From assembly GCA_021776095.1 (NCBI GenBank), contig JAJFGO010000015.1:41797-105796 (forward strand): 64,000 nt of DNA, written 5' to 3'. Position 1 is the stretch's first letter. Every line of letters starts with the position of its first letter. A program made the translations under genes and the position numbers. Below the pieces are notes generated by a model that saw only the letters and a program-made list of their open reading frames with translations, was not told the DNA's origin and did not search any database. The stretch is from Kiloniellaceae bacterium (lineage in GTDB: Bacteria; Pseudomonadota; Alphaproteobacteria; Kiloniellales; J153). Shown here in pieces: positions 1 to 7,431 of this stretch.

Positions 1-270
1 GCCAAAGATCGCGACGCCGGCGTTGTTGATGAGGAGAGTTACGTCACTCGCCAGCGCCGCCGCCGCCCGCACTTGTTCCGGGTCGGTCACGTCGAGTTTC
101 ACGGCCTTGATCCGCCCGCCGCCGCCGGCGACGGTTTCCGCCAGCGTGGCGGTGTCGCGCGCGGCGGCGTAAATTTTTTCGACCCCCGCGTTCCGCAGGG
201 CTTCCACGAAGGCCTGGCCGATGCCGCGGTTGGCGCCGGTTACCAGGGCGATGGTATCTTTGAGTTCCAT
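1..270 (-). CDS. SDR-family oxidoreductase, N-terminal part
   Basis: N-terminal 90 residues of a short-chain dehydrogenase/reductase; the rest lies beyond the left edge of the window. The reading begins MELKDTIALVTGANRGIG, giving the Rossmann TGxxxGxG dinucleotide motif at about residues 11-18, followed by a conserved LDVTD acidic patch and the NNAG motif near residue 83. These are seen directly and are diagnostic of classical SDRs; substrate and cofactor preference cannot be read because the catalytic Tyr/Lys region is missing. It starts 25 bases after the end of the GST gene on the same strand, so the two are probably co-transcribed. Confidence 0.85.
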   Translation of the reverse strand, partial: MELKDTIALVTGANRGIGQAFVEALRNAGVEKIYAAARDTATLAETVAGGGGRIKAVKLDVTDPEQVRAAAALASDVTLLINNAGVAIFG

Positions 271-295
271 GATTCGTCTCCAGATATGTTGATAT

Positions 296-943
296 TTAGG
301 TGTTAACGGCCGGCGGGTTTATCGCCCGCCCCTTTTCATAGGCCCGGACGGTGGCCGGGCGTTCGGCGATGGTGTGGAACCAGCGCTTTATGTTCGGATA
401 ATTATCCAGGTCCTGATCCAAGCCTTGGTGCGATACCACCCAGGGATAGCTGGCCATGTCGGCGATGGAATAGCCGCCCGCGATATAGTCACGCCCGTTT
501 AGGCGTTTATCGAGAACGCCGTAGAGCCTTGACGTTTCCTTACGGTAGCGTTCCAAGGCATAGGGAAGTTGTTCCGGCGCCGAGAACTTGAAATGAAAAT
601 ATTGTCCGGCCATGGGGCCGAGGCCGCCCATCTGCCAGAACAGCCATTGCAAGGCCTCGTTCCGCCCCACCGGATCGCCGGGCAGGAAGCGCCCGGTCTT
701 GTCGGCAAGATACAAAAGGATCGCCCCGGATTCGAAGATCGAGATCGGGTCCGTGCCTTCCTTGGGTTCGCGGTCCACAAGCGCTGGAATACGGTTGTTG
801 GGCGCGATCTTAAGAAACTCGGGCGCGAATTGTTCGTTCTGGCCGAGGTTCACCGGCACTAAGTTGTATGCCGCCTCCACCTCTTCCAGGAACAGAAGCG
901 GCTTATAGCCATTGGGCGTGGTCCAAAAATGCAAGTCGATCAT
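296..943 (-). CDS. Glutathione S-transferase, nu-class (YghU/YfcG-like)
   Basis: 215-residue cytosolic glutathione transferase. The N-terminal thioredoxin-like domain (about 1-85) has the TTPNGYKP stretch at residues 8-15 typical of nu-class enzymes, the cis-proline loop RIPAL near 51-55 and the glutathione-binding Glu-Ser pair at 71-72 (ESGAILLYLA). The all-helical C-terminal domain follows. Family members such as E. coli YghU and YfcG bind glutathione or its disulfide and have disulfide-bond reductase or peroxidase activity. It probably heads a two-gene operon with the SDR downstream. The neighbourhood (AhpD-like protein, OYE, TetR) suits a role in electrophile or peroxide defence; that is inference. 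Confidence 0.88.
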   Translation of the reverse strand: MIDLHFWTTPNGYKPLLFLEEVEAAYNLVPVNLGQNEQFAPEFLKIAPNNRIPALVDREPKEGTDPISIFESGAILLYLADKTGRFLPGDPVGRNEALQWLFWQMGGLGPMAGQYFHFKFSAPEQLPYALERYRKETSRLYGVLDKRLNGRDYIAGGYSIADMASYPWVVSHQGLDQDLDNYPNIKRWFHTIAERPATVRAYEKGRAINPPAVNT

Positions 944-1014
944 GCTTGGCCTCCGTTATTCGCGTAACGATTCGGGCGCATCGAGGCTGCTTAAGTTCAC
1001 CACGTCCCACCCCG

Positions 1015-1100
1015 CGTCATTGCCGGACTTGATCCGGCAATCCATCGAAGTCCGAGACTCGGATTTTCCATGGACCCACGGGTCAAGCCCGTGGGTGACG
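1015..1100. repeat. Intergenic repeat, copy A (two-hairpin type)
   Basis: About 86 bases bounded by CGTCAT and GTGACG. It contains two short inverted repeats, TGCCGGACTTGATCCGGCA and CACGGGTCAAGCCCGTG. A second copy with the same order of blocks lies at 5119-5201, upstream of aroC. The two copies share the CGGACTTGATCCGGCAATCCATCG core. This looks like a small dispersed palindromic element of the kind common between alphaproteobacterial genes. Confidence 0.75.
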
Positions 1101-1120
1101 TCTGAGTAAAGTAGTTTCCC

Positions 1121-1672
1121 TTAAGCGGCGGTCCAGGTTTCCCTGGCGAAGGCCTCGTCCACCGGCGTATCGACCAGGTGATTGGTGTAATTCGACAAGG
1201 TCTTGTAGGTAATGCCGAGAATGACCTCAAGCACTTGGCGGCGGGTGTATCCGGCGCCGATAAAGGCCTGCACTTCGCTTTCATCGGCCCAGCCGCGCTT
1301 TTCGATCAGGATTTCGACGAAGGCGCGCAGGGCCTGAAGGCGCGCGTCGCTCAAGGGTTGGCGATCGCGCAAGGCCGCGATCGCGTCGTCCGGGGCCTTG
1401 TTCATTTGGGCGACGACGGTATGCGCCGCCATGCAGTAGGTGCAGCCGTTCGCGGCGCTGACCGCCAGCAGGACCACTTGCCGCTCGACATTGCTCAAGG
1501 AGGTTTTGTTGAAGCTATCGCCGAGGGCGATGTAGGCATCCAGGGCCGCCGGCGCTTCCGCCAAGGCGCCCCAAAGATTGGGCACGAAACCGTAGCGCTT
1601 TTTCCCGGTCTCGAAGACAGGTTTGACTTCCTCCGGGGCGCTCTCCGCCGTGTGGATCGAAAAGATACTCAT
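1121..1672 (-). CDS. AhpD-like / carboxymuconolactone decarboxylase family protein
   Basis: 183-residue alpha-helical protein of the AhpD/CMD fold. The redox motif CTYC falls at residues 77-80 with a conserved histidine at 84 (CTYCMAAHTVV), the arrangement used by AhpD-type alkylhydroperoxidases for disulfide exchange. It is the last gene of the TetR - DODA-like - OYE - AhpD-like set, 33 bases after the OYE stop. A thiol peroxidase or electrophile-linked reductase role is the simplest reading; the true substrate is unknown. Two other proteins in this window (31415-31984 and 61179-61727) put the same CxxC and His at identical residue numbers, yet are otherwise clearly divergent. Confidence 0.85.
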   Translation of the reverse strand: MSIFSIHTAESAPEEVKPVFETGKKRYGFVPNLWGALAEAPAALDAYIALGDSFNKTSLSNVERQVVLLAVSAANGCTYCMAAHTVVAQMNKAPDDAIAALRDRQPLSDARLQALRAFVEILIEKRGWADESEVQAFIGAGYTRRQVLEVILGITYKTLSNYTNHLVDTPVDEAFARETWTAA

Positions 1673-1705
1673 GTGCGTGGTTCCTTTGTTATGGGAATGA
1701 AAAAA

Positions 1706-2788
1706 TTAAGCGGCGCTCAGACTGGGATAGTCAGTGTAGCCGCGGGCGTCGCCGCCGTAGAAGGTGACGGCATCGGGGGTATTGAGCGGCGCGTCCTGGG
1801 CGAAACGCGCGGCCAGGTCGGGGTTGGCGAGATACAACTGACCGAAGGCGACCAGGTCGCTTTGGCCGCTGGCCAAGGCCGCGTTCGCCCGCGCCTTGTC
1901 GTAACCGCCGTTGGCGATATAGAGGCCGGGGAAGTCCTGGGCGAAGGAGGCCCGGTCCAGGCGTCTTGGGTCCGAGCCGTCAAGGGAGGCGCCCTCCACC
2001 ACATGAAGATAGACCAGGCCCAGGCGTCCCAACTCGCGGGCCGCATAGCCGAAGGTCGCTTGCGGGTCCGAGTCCGCCATGGAATTGAAGCCGTTGAGGG
2101 GCGATAGCCGGGCGCCGACCCGCTCCGCCCCCCAGATATCGATCACGGCTTGCGTGACGTCGCGTAGCAGACGGAAGCGGTTTTCGATCGATCCGCCGTA
2201 AGCATCGCCGCGTTGGTTGGTGCCGTCGCGCAGGAATTGATCGAGCAGATAGCCGTTGGCGGCGTGGATCTCGACCCCATCGAAACCGGCGGTCAAAGCC
2301 TTGGCCGCGGCCTTGCGGTACTGGGCCACGATGCCCGGAATTTCTTTCGTTTCCAGGGCGCGGGGCGTGATGTATGGCTGCATGCCCTCGTAAGTCACCG
2401 CCTCGCCCTCGGGTTGTATGGCGGAGGGCGCGACGGGCAAGTTGCCCTCGGGCTGCAAGGAAGGATGGGAGATGCGTCCTACATGCCAAAGCTGCAGGAA
2501 GATATGACCGCCTGCCTTGTGCACGGCGTCGGTCACCCGGCGCCACCCGGCAACCTGGTTATCGCTGTGAATACCGGGGGTGTTGGGATAGCCGACGCCC
2601 TGGGGCGATACCTGGGTCGCCTCGGTGATAATCAAGCCGGCGCCGGCGCGCTGACGGTAGTACTCGACCGCCAAGTCCGTGGGCACCTGGCCGGCGCCGG
2701 CGCGGTTGCGGGTCAGGGGCGCCATGACCAGGCGGTTGCGCAAGGTGTGGGGGCCAAGGGCGATGGGTGAAAAAAGGTCCGTCATCAT
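1706..2788 (-). CDS. nemA: Old yellow enzyme family alkene reductase (NemA-like)
   Basis: 360-residue FMN-dependent TIM-barrel ene-reductase that reduces activated C=C bonds (N-ethylmaleimide, quinones, nitro compounds) with NAD(P)H. Visible marks are the N-terminal LFSPIALGPHTLRNRLVMAPLTR, the Trp-His pair at about 101-102 (LQLWHVGRISHP), the substrate-binding HAANGYLLDQF at 175-185 (His175, Asn178, Tyr180) and DAYGGSIENR near 195-204. The start was chosen at 2788 because AGGAG sits 10 bases upstream; a second ATG follows at once. A TetR-type palindrome (2818-2835) lies about 30 bases upstream, matching the one before the TetR gene, as expected for a nemRA-like electrophile-induced unit. Confidence 0.93.
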   Translation of the reverse strand: MMTDLFSPIALGPHTLRNRLVMAPLTRNRAGAGQVPTDLAVEYYRQRAGAGLIITEATQVSPQGVGYPNTPGIHSDNQVAGWRRVTDAVHKAGGHIFLQLWHVGRISHPSLQPEGNLPVAPSAIQPEGEAVTYEGMQPYITPRALETKEIPGIVAQYRKAAAKALTAGFDGVEIHAANGYLLDQFLRDGTNQRGDAYGGSIENRFRLLRDVTQAVIDIWGAERVGARLSPLNGFNSMADSDPQATFGYAARELGRLGLVYLHVVEGASLDGSDPRRLDRASFAQDFPGLYIANGGYDKARANAALASGQSDLVAFGQLYLANPDLAARFAQDAPLNTPDAVTFYGGDARGYTDYPSLSAA

Positions 2789-2817
2789 GTGTCGATTGCT
2801 CCTGTAGGTGCGGTGGT

Positions 2818-2838
2818 TATGGACCGAACGGTCCAAAT
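2818..2838. promoter_or_regulatory. TetR operator upstream of OYE
   Basis: Palindrome TGGACCGAACGGTCCA, a near-perfect 16-base inverted repeat, in the gap between the OYE gene and the DODA-like gene. The surrounding bases align with the site at 3838-3858 over about 30 positions (TATGGAC...GGTCCA...AAGAGA), so both are probably bound by the TetR protein encoded at 3232-3825. Confidence 0.75.
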
Positions 2839-2880
2839 TAAGAGAAACCGTAGCCGGGACACTCCGTCCTGCCGCCGGGT

Positions 2881-3225
2881 TTAAAAAATGCTTAGGTCGA
2901 GCTTGCGGGTGGTGCCCAGCCAGATCGCGCGGTCGCGGTGATCTTCCAAGTCCTGGCCGGTGTTGGGGTGAACGAAAACGGTTAAGCCGTTCCGGTTGAG
3001 CGCCAGCCAGGGCAAGATTTCGACCAGCAGATCCGGGCCGAAGTGGATCTGGTAACTGCCGGTCGGATGGGGGCCGACCGGATTATCGTGCCAGCGCCCG
3101 AAGGCCGCACCGGTGAAGCGGGCCTCGGCCGCCGTACGCAATTGCGCCGCCGCATCCTTTTCCGCCGCGCCGTAATACACATGGGCGTGGTAGTCGGCGA
3201 CGATCTTGGGGTCGAGTTCGGTCAT
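2881..3225 (-). CDS. DOPA 4,5-dioxygenase-family protein
   Basis: 114-residue protein of the DOPA-dioxygenase-like ferredoxin-fold family. It begins with a YHAHVYY block at residues 12-18 and has the histidine-rich NPVGPHPTGSYQIHF segment, then VFVHPNTG and DHRDRAIWLG near the C-terminus, the pattern that defines this family. Plant and fungal relatives open aromatic catechol rings; the function of the small bacterial forms is poorly known. It lies 6 bases after the TetR stop and ahead of OYE, so it belongs to the same regulatory unit. A role on catechol or quinone compounds, parallel to OYE, is inference. Confidence 0.8.
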   Translation of the reverse strand: MTELDPKIVADYHAHVYYGAAEKDAAAQLRTAAEARFTGAAFGRWHDNPVGPHPTGSYQIHFGPDLLVEILPWLALNRNGLTVFVHPNTGQDLEDHRDRAIWLGTTRKLDLSIF

Positions 3226-3231
3226 AGGACG

Positions 3232-3825
3232 TCAATCCAATACACTGAGGGCGAGGCGCGCGATATCGCGCAAGGCGGTTTTGCCGGGCTTGACCTTGGC
3301 CATGACCCGCAGGCCGTTGAGGCTGGCGGTCAGGGACCGGGCCAGGGCGCGCGGGTCGTGGTCGCGCGCGATTTCGCCCTGGTCCTGGCCGGTCAGGACC
3401 GCGTCGTGAAAAGCGTTCTCGGTGGCACTCATGCCGGCGCGGATACGCGCCGCGGCGGCTGGATCGCTGGCAGAAATCTCGACCGCGCAATTGCCCAGGT
3501 AACAGCCGCGCTGTCCCTTTGGACTGGCTGCCGAGTCGACCGCCATGGCGAAGATTTCCTCGATGGCCGCGCGGGCGGAACCCAGCGCCTCGCCCCGCGC
3601 CCGCAACTTCCCGGTGAAGCCCGCCAGGACCGTGTCGCTGTAACGGTCCAGGGTGGCGATGAACAACTCGTTCTTGCCGCCGAAGGTATCGTAGAAACTG
3701 CTCCGGCTCAGGCCCATGGCCTCGATCAGGTCGCAGAGGGAGGCGGACTCATAGCCCTTGGCCCAAAACACCTGCATGGCCTGTTCCAAGGCCTGATCCT
3801 GATCGAATTCGCGCGGACGTCCCAT
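3232..3825 (-). CDS. TetR-family repressor (NemR/AcuR-type)
   Basis: 197-residue TetR regulator. The N-terminal helix-turn-helix (about 10-55) reads FDQDQALEQAMQVFWAKGYESASLCDLIEAMGLSRSSFYDTFGGK, typical of the AcuR/NemR branch. The C-terminal ligand domain contains three cysteines, including the CYLGNC segment near 107-112; NemR-type proteins sense electrophiles through cysteines, so these are candidates. A palindrome (TGGACTGGATGGTCCA) lies about 13 bases upstream of the start codon and a close copy precedes the OYE gene, suggesting autoregulation plus control of the downstream genes. Exact inducer unknown. Confidence 0.9.
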   Translation of the reverse strand: MGRPREFDQDQALEQAMQVFWAKGYESASLCDLIEAMGLSRSSFYDTFGGKNELFIATLDRYSDTVLAGFTGKLRARGEALGSARAAIEEIFAMAVDSAASPKGQRGCYLGNCAVEISASDPAAAARIRAGMSATENAFHDAVLTGQDQGEIARDHDPRALARSLTASLNGLRVMAKVKPGKTALRDIARLALSVLD

Positions 3826-3837
3826 GGAGAGTTAGTT

Positions 3838-3858
3838 ATGGACTGGATGGTCCAGAAT
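3838..3858. promoter_or_regulatory. TetR operator upstream of its own gene
   Basis: Inverted repeat TGGACTGGATGGTCCA, aligned with the OYE-proximal site at 2818-2838. It sits just upstream of the TetR start codon, a position where bound repressor would block transcription. Confidence 0.75.
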
Positions 3859-3896
3859 CAAGAGAGCGCGGAGATTATTTATTTGAGCGAGGCCTT

Positions 3897-3995
3897 CGTC
3901 ATCCCGGAAAGCGCCGTCAGGCGCTTATCCGGGATCTTTTGGCGCCTGGGGGAGCCGAAGATCCCGGCTCCCGCTTCCGCTCGGCCGGGATGACG
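3897..3995. repeat. Palindromic intergenic repeat (CGTCATCCCGG type)
   Basis: About 99 bases with inverted ends CGTCATCCCGG and CCGGGATGACG, and internal hairpins (AAGCGCCGTCAGGCGCTT; GGAGCCGAAGATCCCGGCTCC). It is distinct from the repeat pair at 1015 and 5119. Elements with these ends are common in alphaproteobacterial genomes. It fills the gap between the TetR operator and the 3' end of aroC and may act as a bidirectional terminator. Confidence 0.7.
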
Positions 3996-4019
3996 GGGGT
4001 AGGCTTGTCCGCTTGATCC

Positions 4020-5102
4020 CTACCCGCACTGCGCCCGATGGCGCAGTACGTGATCGGCCAGGACGATGGCCATCATGGCTTCGCCGACCGGCACGGCGCG
4101 GATGCCGACGCAGGGGTCGTGGCGGCCCTTGGTGACGATGTCGGTTTCCTGGCCAAAGCGGTCCACAGTTTTGCGCGGGGTCAGGATGGAGCTGGTCGGC
4201 TTGACCGCGAAGCGCGCCACCACGTCCTGGCCGGTGGAGATGCCGCCCAGGATGCCTCCGGCCTGGTTGGAGAGGAAGGCGATCTTGCCATCCTTCATGC
4301 GCATCTCGTCGGCGTTGTCCTCGCCGCTGAGGGTGGCGGCCTCTAGCCCGGCGCCGATTTCGACCGACTTGACCGCGTTGATGCTCATCATGGCCTTGGC
4401 CAGATCGGCGTCGAGCTTGTCGTAAACCGGTTCGCCCAGGCCGGCGGGCACGCCGCTGGCCACGACCTCGATCACCGCGCCGATGGAAGACCCGGCCTTG
4501 CGGATGCCGTCGAGGTATTTTTCCCAGGCCTTGGCCGCCTTCGCGTCCGGGCACCAAAAGGGGTTGGCCTCGATGGCGTCCCAGTCCCAGGCGTCGCGGT
4601 CGATCCGGTGCGGCCCCATCTGGACCAGGGCGCCGCGTATACGCACCCCTTCGCCCAGGACATGGTCCAGCACCTTGCGCGCGGCCGCGCCGGCGGCGAC
4701 CCGCATGGCGGTCTCCCGCGCGCTCGACCGCCCGCCGCCGCGGGGGTCGCGCAGGCCGTACTTGGCCCAGTAAGTCATGTCGGCGTGGCCGGGGCGGAAC
4801 TTATCGGCGATATCGCCGTAGTCCTTGGAGCGCACGTCCCGGTTCTCGATGACCAGCGCCAGGGGCGTGCCCGTGGTCTGGCCCTCGAAGACCCCGGATA
4901 CGATCCGGACGGTGTCGGGCTCCTTGCGTTGGGTCGTGTATTTCGATTGACCGGGGCGGCGCTTGTCGAGCCAGACCTGGATATCGGATTCCTTGAGCGC
5001 GATCCCCGGCGGCACGCCGTCGAGCACGCAACCGATTTCCGGCCCGTGGCTTTCGCCCCAGGTGGTGTATCTGAAAGCCTGTCCGAAAGAATTACCGGGC
5101 AT
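4020..5102 (-). CDS. aroC: Chorismate synthase
   Basis: 360 residues, full length for the family. Converts 5-enolpyruvylshikimate-3-phosphate to chorismate, the last step of the common aromatic pathway, using reduced FMN without net redox change. Signature segments are [18 protein letters not shown] (16-33), [16 protein letters not shown] (48-63), the [12 protein letters not shown] block (80-91), and [19 protein letters not shown] near 121-139, which holds residues for phosphate and flavin binding. It stands alone between repeats, with fabI upstream on the same strand. The ATG at 5102 matches the usual N-terminus. Confidence 0.97.
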   Translation of the reverse strand: MPGNSFGQAFRYTTWGESHGPEIGCVLDGVPPGIALKESDIQVWLDKRRPGQSKYTTQRKEPDTVRIVSGVFEGQTTGTPLALVIENRDVRSKDYGDIADKFRPGHADMTYWAKYGLRDPRGGGRSSARETAMRVAAGAAARKVLDHVLGEGVRIRGALVQMGPHRIDRDAWDWDAIEANPFWCPDAKAAKAWEKYLDGIRKAGSSIGAVIEVVASGVPAGLGEPVYDKLDADLAKAMMSINAVKSVEIGAGLEAATLSGEDNADEMRMKDGKIAFLSNQAGGILGGISTGQDVVARFAVKPTSSILTPRKTVDRFGQETDIVTKGRHDPCVGIRAVPVGEAMMAIVLADHVLRHRAQCG

Positions 5103-5118
5103 GATACCTTCTCTACAT

Positions 5119-5201
5119 CGTCATCGCCGGACTTGATCCGGCAATCCATCGCGGTCCGAGTCTCGCACGTCGATGGACCCTCGGGTCAAGCCCAAGGGTG
5201 A
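5119..5201. repeat. Intergenic repeat, copy B
   Basis: Second copy of the element at 1015-1100: CGTCATCGCCGGACTTGATCCGGCA, then CAATCCATCG, then a variable middle, then TCGGGTCAAGCCCAAGGGTGAC. The second hairpin is less perfect here. It lies between the fabI stop and the aroC start. Confidence 0.75.
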
Positions 5202-5268
5202 CAAAAGACAAAGAGAGTAGACACCGGCAAGATTTTGAAATCGATTCACTCTCTATGGAATCGAAACC

Positions 5269-6108
5269 CTACGACTGCGGCGTGAAGCCGCGCAAGAGTT
5301 CCGCGACTTGCGGGGCGGAGTCGGTCGCCATCATGCCGACGACGTGATAGCCGGAATCGACATGGTGGATCTCGCCGGTCACGCCGCTCGACAAGTCCGA
5401 TAGCAGATACATCGCCGCGCCGCCGACCTGATCGATGGTCACGTTGCGTTGCAGGGGCGCGTTGTACTCGTTCCACTTCAGGATGTAGCGGAAGTCGCCG
5501 ATGCCCGAGGCCGCGAGGGTCTTGATGGGTCCGGCGGAAATGGCGTTGACGCGGATGTTCTGCGCGCCCAGATCGGCGGCCAGGTAGCGCACGCTCGCCT
5601 CCAGCGCCGCCTTGGCCACGCCCATGACGTTGTAGTGGGGCATGACCCGCTCGGCCCCGTAATAGGTCAAGGTCAAGAGGCTGCCGCCGTCCTTCATCAG
5701 CGGCACGGCGCGTTGCGCGACGGCGGTGAAGGAGTAACAGGAGATGTCCAGGCTGCGCACGAAGTTGTCGCGCGAAGTGTTCAGGTACTTGCCCTTCAAT
5801 TCGTCCTTGTCGGCATAGGCGATGGCATGGACCAGAAAGTCCAGGCTGCCCCATTGGTCCTCGACCGCCTTGAACACGGCGTCGATGCTGGCGTCGTCGG
5901 TCACATCACAGGGCATCACGATCTCGGAACCCACCGAGTCTGCCAAGGGCCGGACCCGGCGCTCCAGCGCCTCGCCCTGAAAGGTAAAGGCCAGTTTCGC
6001 GCCTTGAGAGTGCACCTTGGAGGCGATGCCCCAAGCAATCGAGCGATCATTGGCGACGCCCATGATCAGGCCACGCTTGCCCGCCATCAGGCCCTGGTCG
6101 TCCGACAT
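5269..6108 (-). CDS. fabI: Enoyl-[acyl-carrier-protein] reductase (NADH)
   Basis: 279-residue SDR-fold enzyme that reduces enoyl-ACP in the last step of each fatty-acid elongation cycle; the target of triclosan-type inhibitors. Diagnostic features are the FabI-specific glycine-rich loop GLIMGVANDRSIAWGIA near residues 13-29 and the catalytic Tyr/Lys pair in YYGAERVMPHYNVMGVAK (Y-x6-K, unlike the Y-x3-K of ordinary SDRs). The start at 6108 gives the standard N-terminus MSDDQGLMAGKRG and has a GGGGGCGAGA purine stretch upstream; an in-frame upstream ATG at 6165 would add 19 unusual residues. Confidence 0.96.
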   Translation of the reverse strand: MSDDQGLMAGKRGLIMGVANDRSIAWGIASKVHSQGAKLAFTFQGEALERRVRPLADSVGSEIVMPCDVTDDASIDAVFKAVEDQWGSLDFLVHAIAYADKDELKGKYLNTSRDNFVRSLDISCYSFTAVAQRAVPLMKDGGSLLTLTYYGAERVMPHYNVMGVAKAALEASVRYLAADLGAQNIRVNAISAGPIKTLAASGIGDFRYILKWNEYNAPLQRNVTIDQVGGAAMYLLSDLSSGVTGEIHHVDSGYHVVGMMATDSAPQVAELLRGFTPQS

Positions 6109-6256
6109 TCTCGCCCCCAACGGTTTTCCGGCCCGCGATTGGGGACCGTGCGGCATCCTACACAAATGGCAGGGACGGTCAAACGGGTCGCGGAGGCTGA
6201 CAAAGGTCTATATTCCCGGCCCGCTCGTGTGGATGTTCAGGTGTTCAAGGTCGAAC

Positions 6257-6973
6257 TTAGCGGCCGTTTCTTTGTGAGTTCCGATCTGCTGCTCTGGCAT
6301 CAGTAGCCAAGCCAAACCAATACCTTGCCCGACCTAAGTTGATAGCAACGACAGTCCTAATTGCGTGAGCCCAATATAAACGCCTTGCTGTTCTCGCTCC
6401 AAAATTCGGCTGCCAGAGGGTACGAAAATCTTCGTCAAGGTCCCCTATCACATGCTCACGATCTCGCTTCGAAAGCCCTGCATGAAGAAGTATCTCAGCT
6501 CGTTTAGGCGGATCATCGTTGCTGACTTCATTGTCAGTAATTTTTCTTATTCTGCCTAGTTTTCTCCAAGAAACCATTAGCGAGAGCACCTTCACTCCGA
6601 AGGTGAAAAAAACCTTTGACGGCAACCACCCCTTTTCTATTAACTCCTTTTCTAGTAATTTCTTTTCTATTAACTTCTTGACTTCTTTTACGCTGTCCTG
6701 GATTTCCTTCTGAATCACTTGCTCCGAAATTTTCTTCTCCTTCTCTCGGAGATCTCGGAATCCAGCTCCAGGGTCTATTATTACACGTTCGCTGAGAATG
6801 CCGTCAGTGGAATGTGTAAGAAAATTTCTAATGTCATAGTGTTCACCTGGTTTTATCTTTTTGGCATTGGTAAAAATCTCCCTTATTAAACTCTGGCTCG
6901 ACATTCCTGTCTTATAAGCTGCGTTTCTTTTGTTCGATTTTTTTGCTTGGGGGTTATGTCTATTTCTTTTCAT
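6257..6973 (-). CDS. Unknown protein with C-terminal 'permease prefix'-like domain
   Basis: 238 residues, function unknown. The first third is lysine-rich (MKRNRHNPQAKKSNKRN...). A strongly charged helical stretch at about 70-115 (REKEKKISEQVIQKEIQDSVKEVKKLIEKKLLEKELIEKG) is a likely coiled coil. Residues about 150-205 (PPKRAEILLHAGLSKRDREHVIGDLDEDFRTLWQPNFGARTARRLYWAHAIRTV) resemble the small domain called permease prefix domain 2, often paired with PadR regulators. It begins 7 bases after the PadR stop, so the two form one operon. Codon use and base composition are strikingly AT-rich compared with the surroundings, pointing to horizontal acquisition. No catalytic motif was seen. Confidence 0.7.
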   Translation of the reverse strand: MKRNRHNPQAKKSNKRNAAYKTGMSSQSLIREIFTNAKKIKPGEHYDIRNFLTHSTDGILSERVIIDPGAGFRDLREKEKKISEQVIQKEIQDSVKEVKKLIEKKLLEKELIEKGWLPSKVFFTFGVKVLSLMVSWRKLGRIRKITDNEVSNDDPPKRAEILLHAGLSKRDREHVIGDLDEDFRTLWQPNFGARTARRLYWAHAIRTVVAINLGRARYWFGLATDARAADRNSQRNGR

Positions 6974-6980
6974 CTCGGCC

Positions 6981-7313
6981 TCACGCGATACCTGGGGTCG
7001 GGACTATACCCTGGCGCATTCTATCGACGACCCGTAATGAGCGGTCGAGTGCAACTTGGCCAGGCGCTTCAATTTGATAGTAGCGCTTTGCGCGCCCGCC
7101 ACGTTCCGGGGTTGCTTCACCACGGTAGGAGGAAACGAAGCCCTTTCGTTCCATTCGTTCGAGCGTCGTATAGATCGCGCCAACCGATACGTCCCGCATC
7201 GCCCGCTCAGAGATTTCCCGACGAATGGTAACTCCGTAGGCGTTGTTTCGAAGTCTGAGAAGCGCCAGTAACACCATTTGCTCGAATTCCCCGAGATTTG
7301 CTCGCTCAGTCAT
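6981..7313 (-). CDS. PadR-family transcriptional regulator
   Basis: 110-residue winged-helix regulator of the short PadR-s2 type. The N-terminal wHTH reads LGEFEQMVLLALLRLRNNAYGVTIRREISERAMRDVSVGAIYTTLERMERKGFVSSYRGEATPERGGRAKRYYQIEAPGQ, including the PadR signature GAIYTTLERMERKG and the wing GGRAKRYY. PadR proteins of this branch normally repress their own operon and a membrane-linked partner. Its gene precedes the AT-rich permease-prefix protein with a 7-base gap. An 11-base palindrome at 7335-7345 lies just upstream and is a candidate operator. Confidence 0.88.
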   Translation of the reverse strand: MTERANLGEFEQMVLLALLRLRNNAYGVTIRREISERAMRDVSVGAIYTTLERMERKGFVSSYRGEATPERGGRAKRYYQIEAPGQVALDRSLRVVDRMRQGIVPTPGIA

Positions 7314-7334
7314 GTCCGTTGCTCACATCAACTG

Positions 7335-7345
7335 CTACAATGTAG
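7335..7345. promoter_or_regulatory. Candidate PadR operator
   Basis: CTACAATGTAG, a palindrome with a 3-base centre, about 22 bases upstream of the PadR start codon. The region between PadR and the divergent YihY/BrkB gene is short, so the site could also affect the latter. Assignment is by position only. Confidence 0.4.
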
Positions 7346-7431
7346 AAGATATAGCTTGTGCGGCACGGCGATTCAAGACCCACGTAAGCTTTTTGCGCAA
7401 TTTAGGAACTTTTCTGACATAAACTTGCGCC

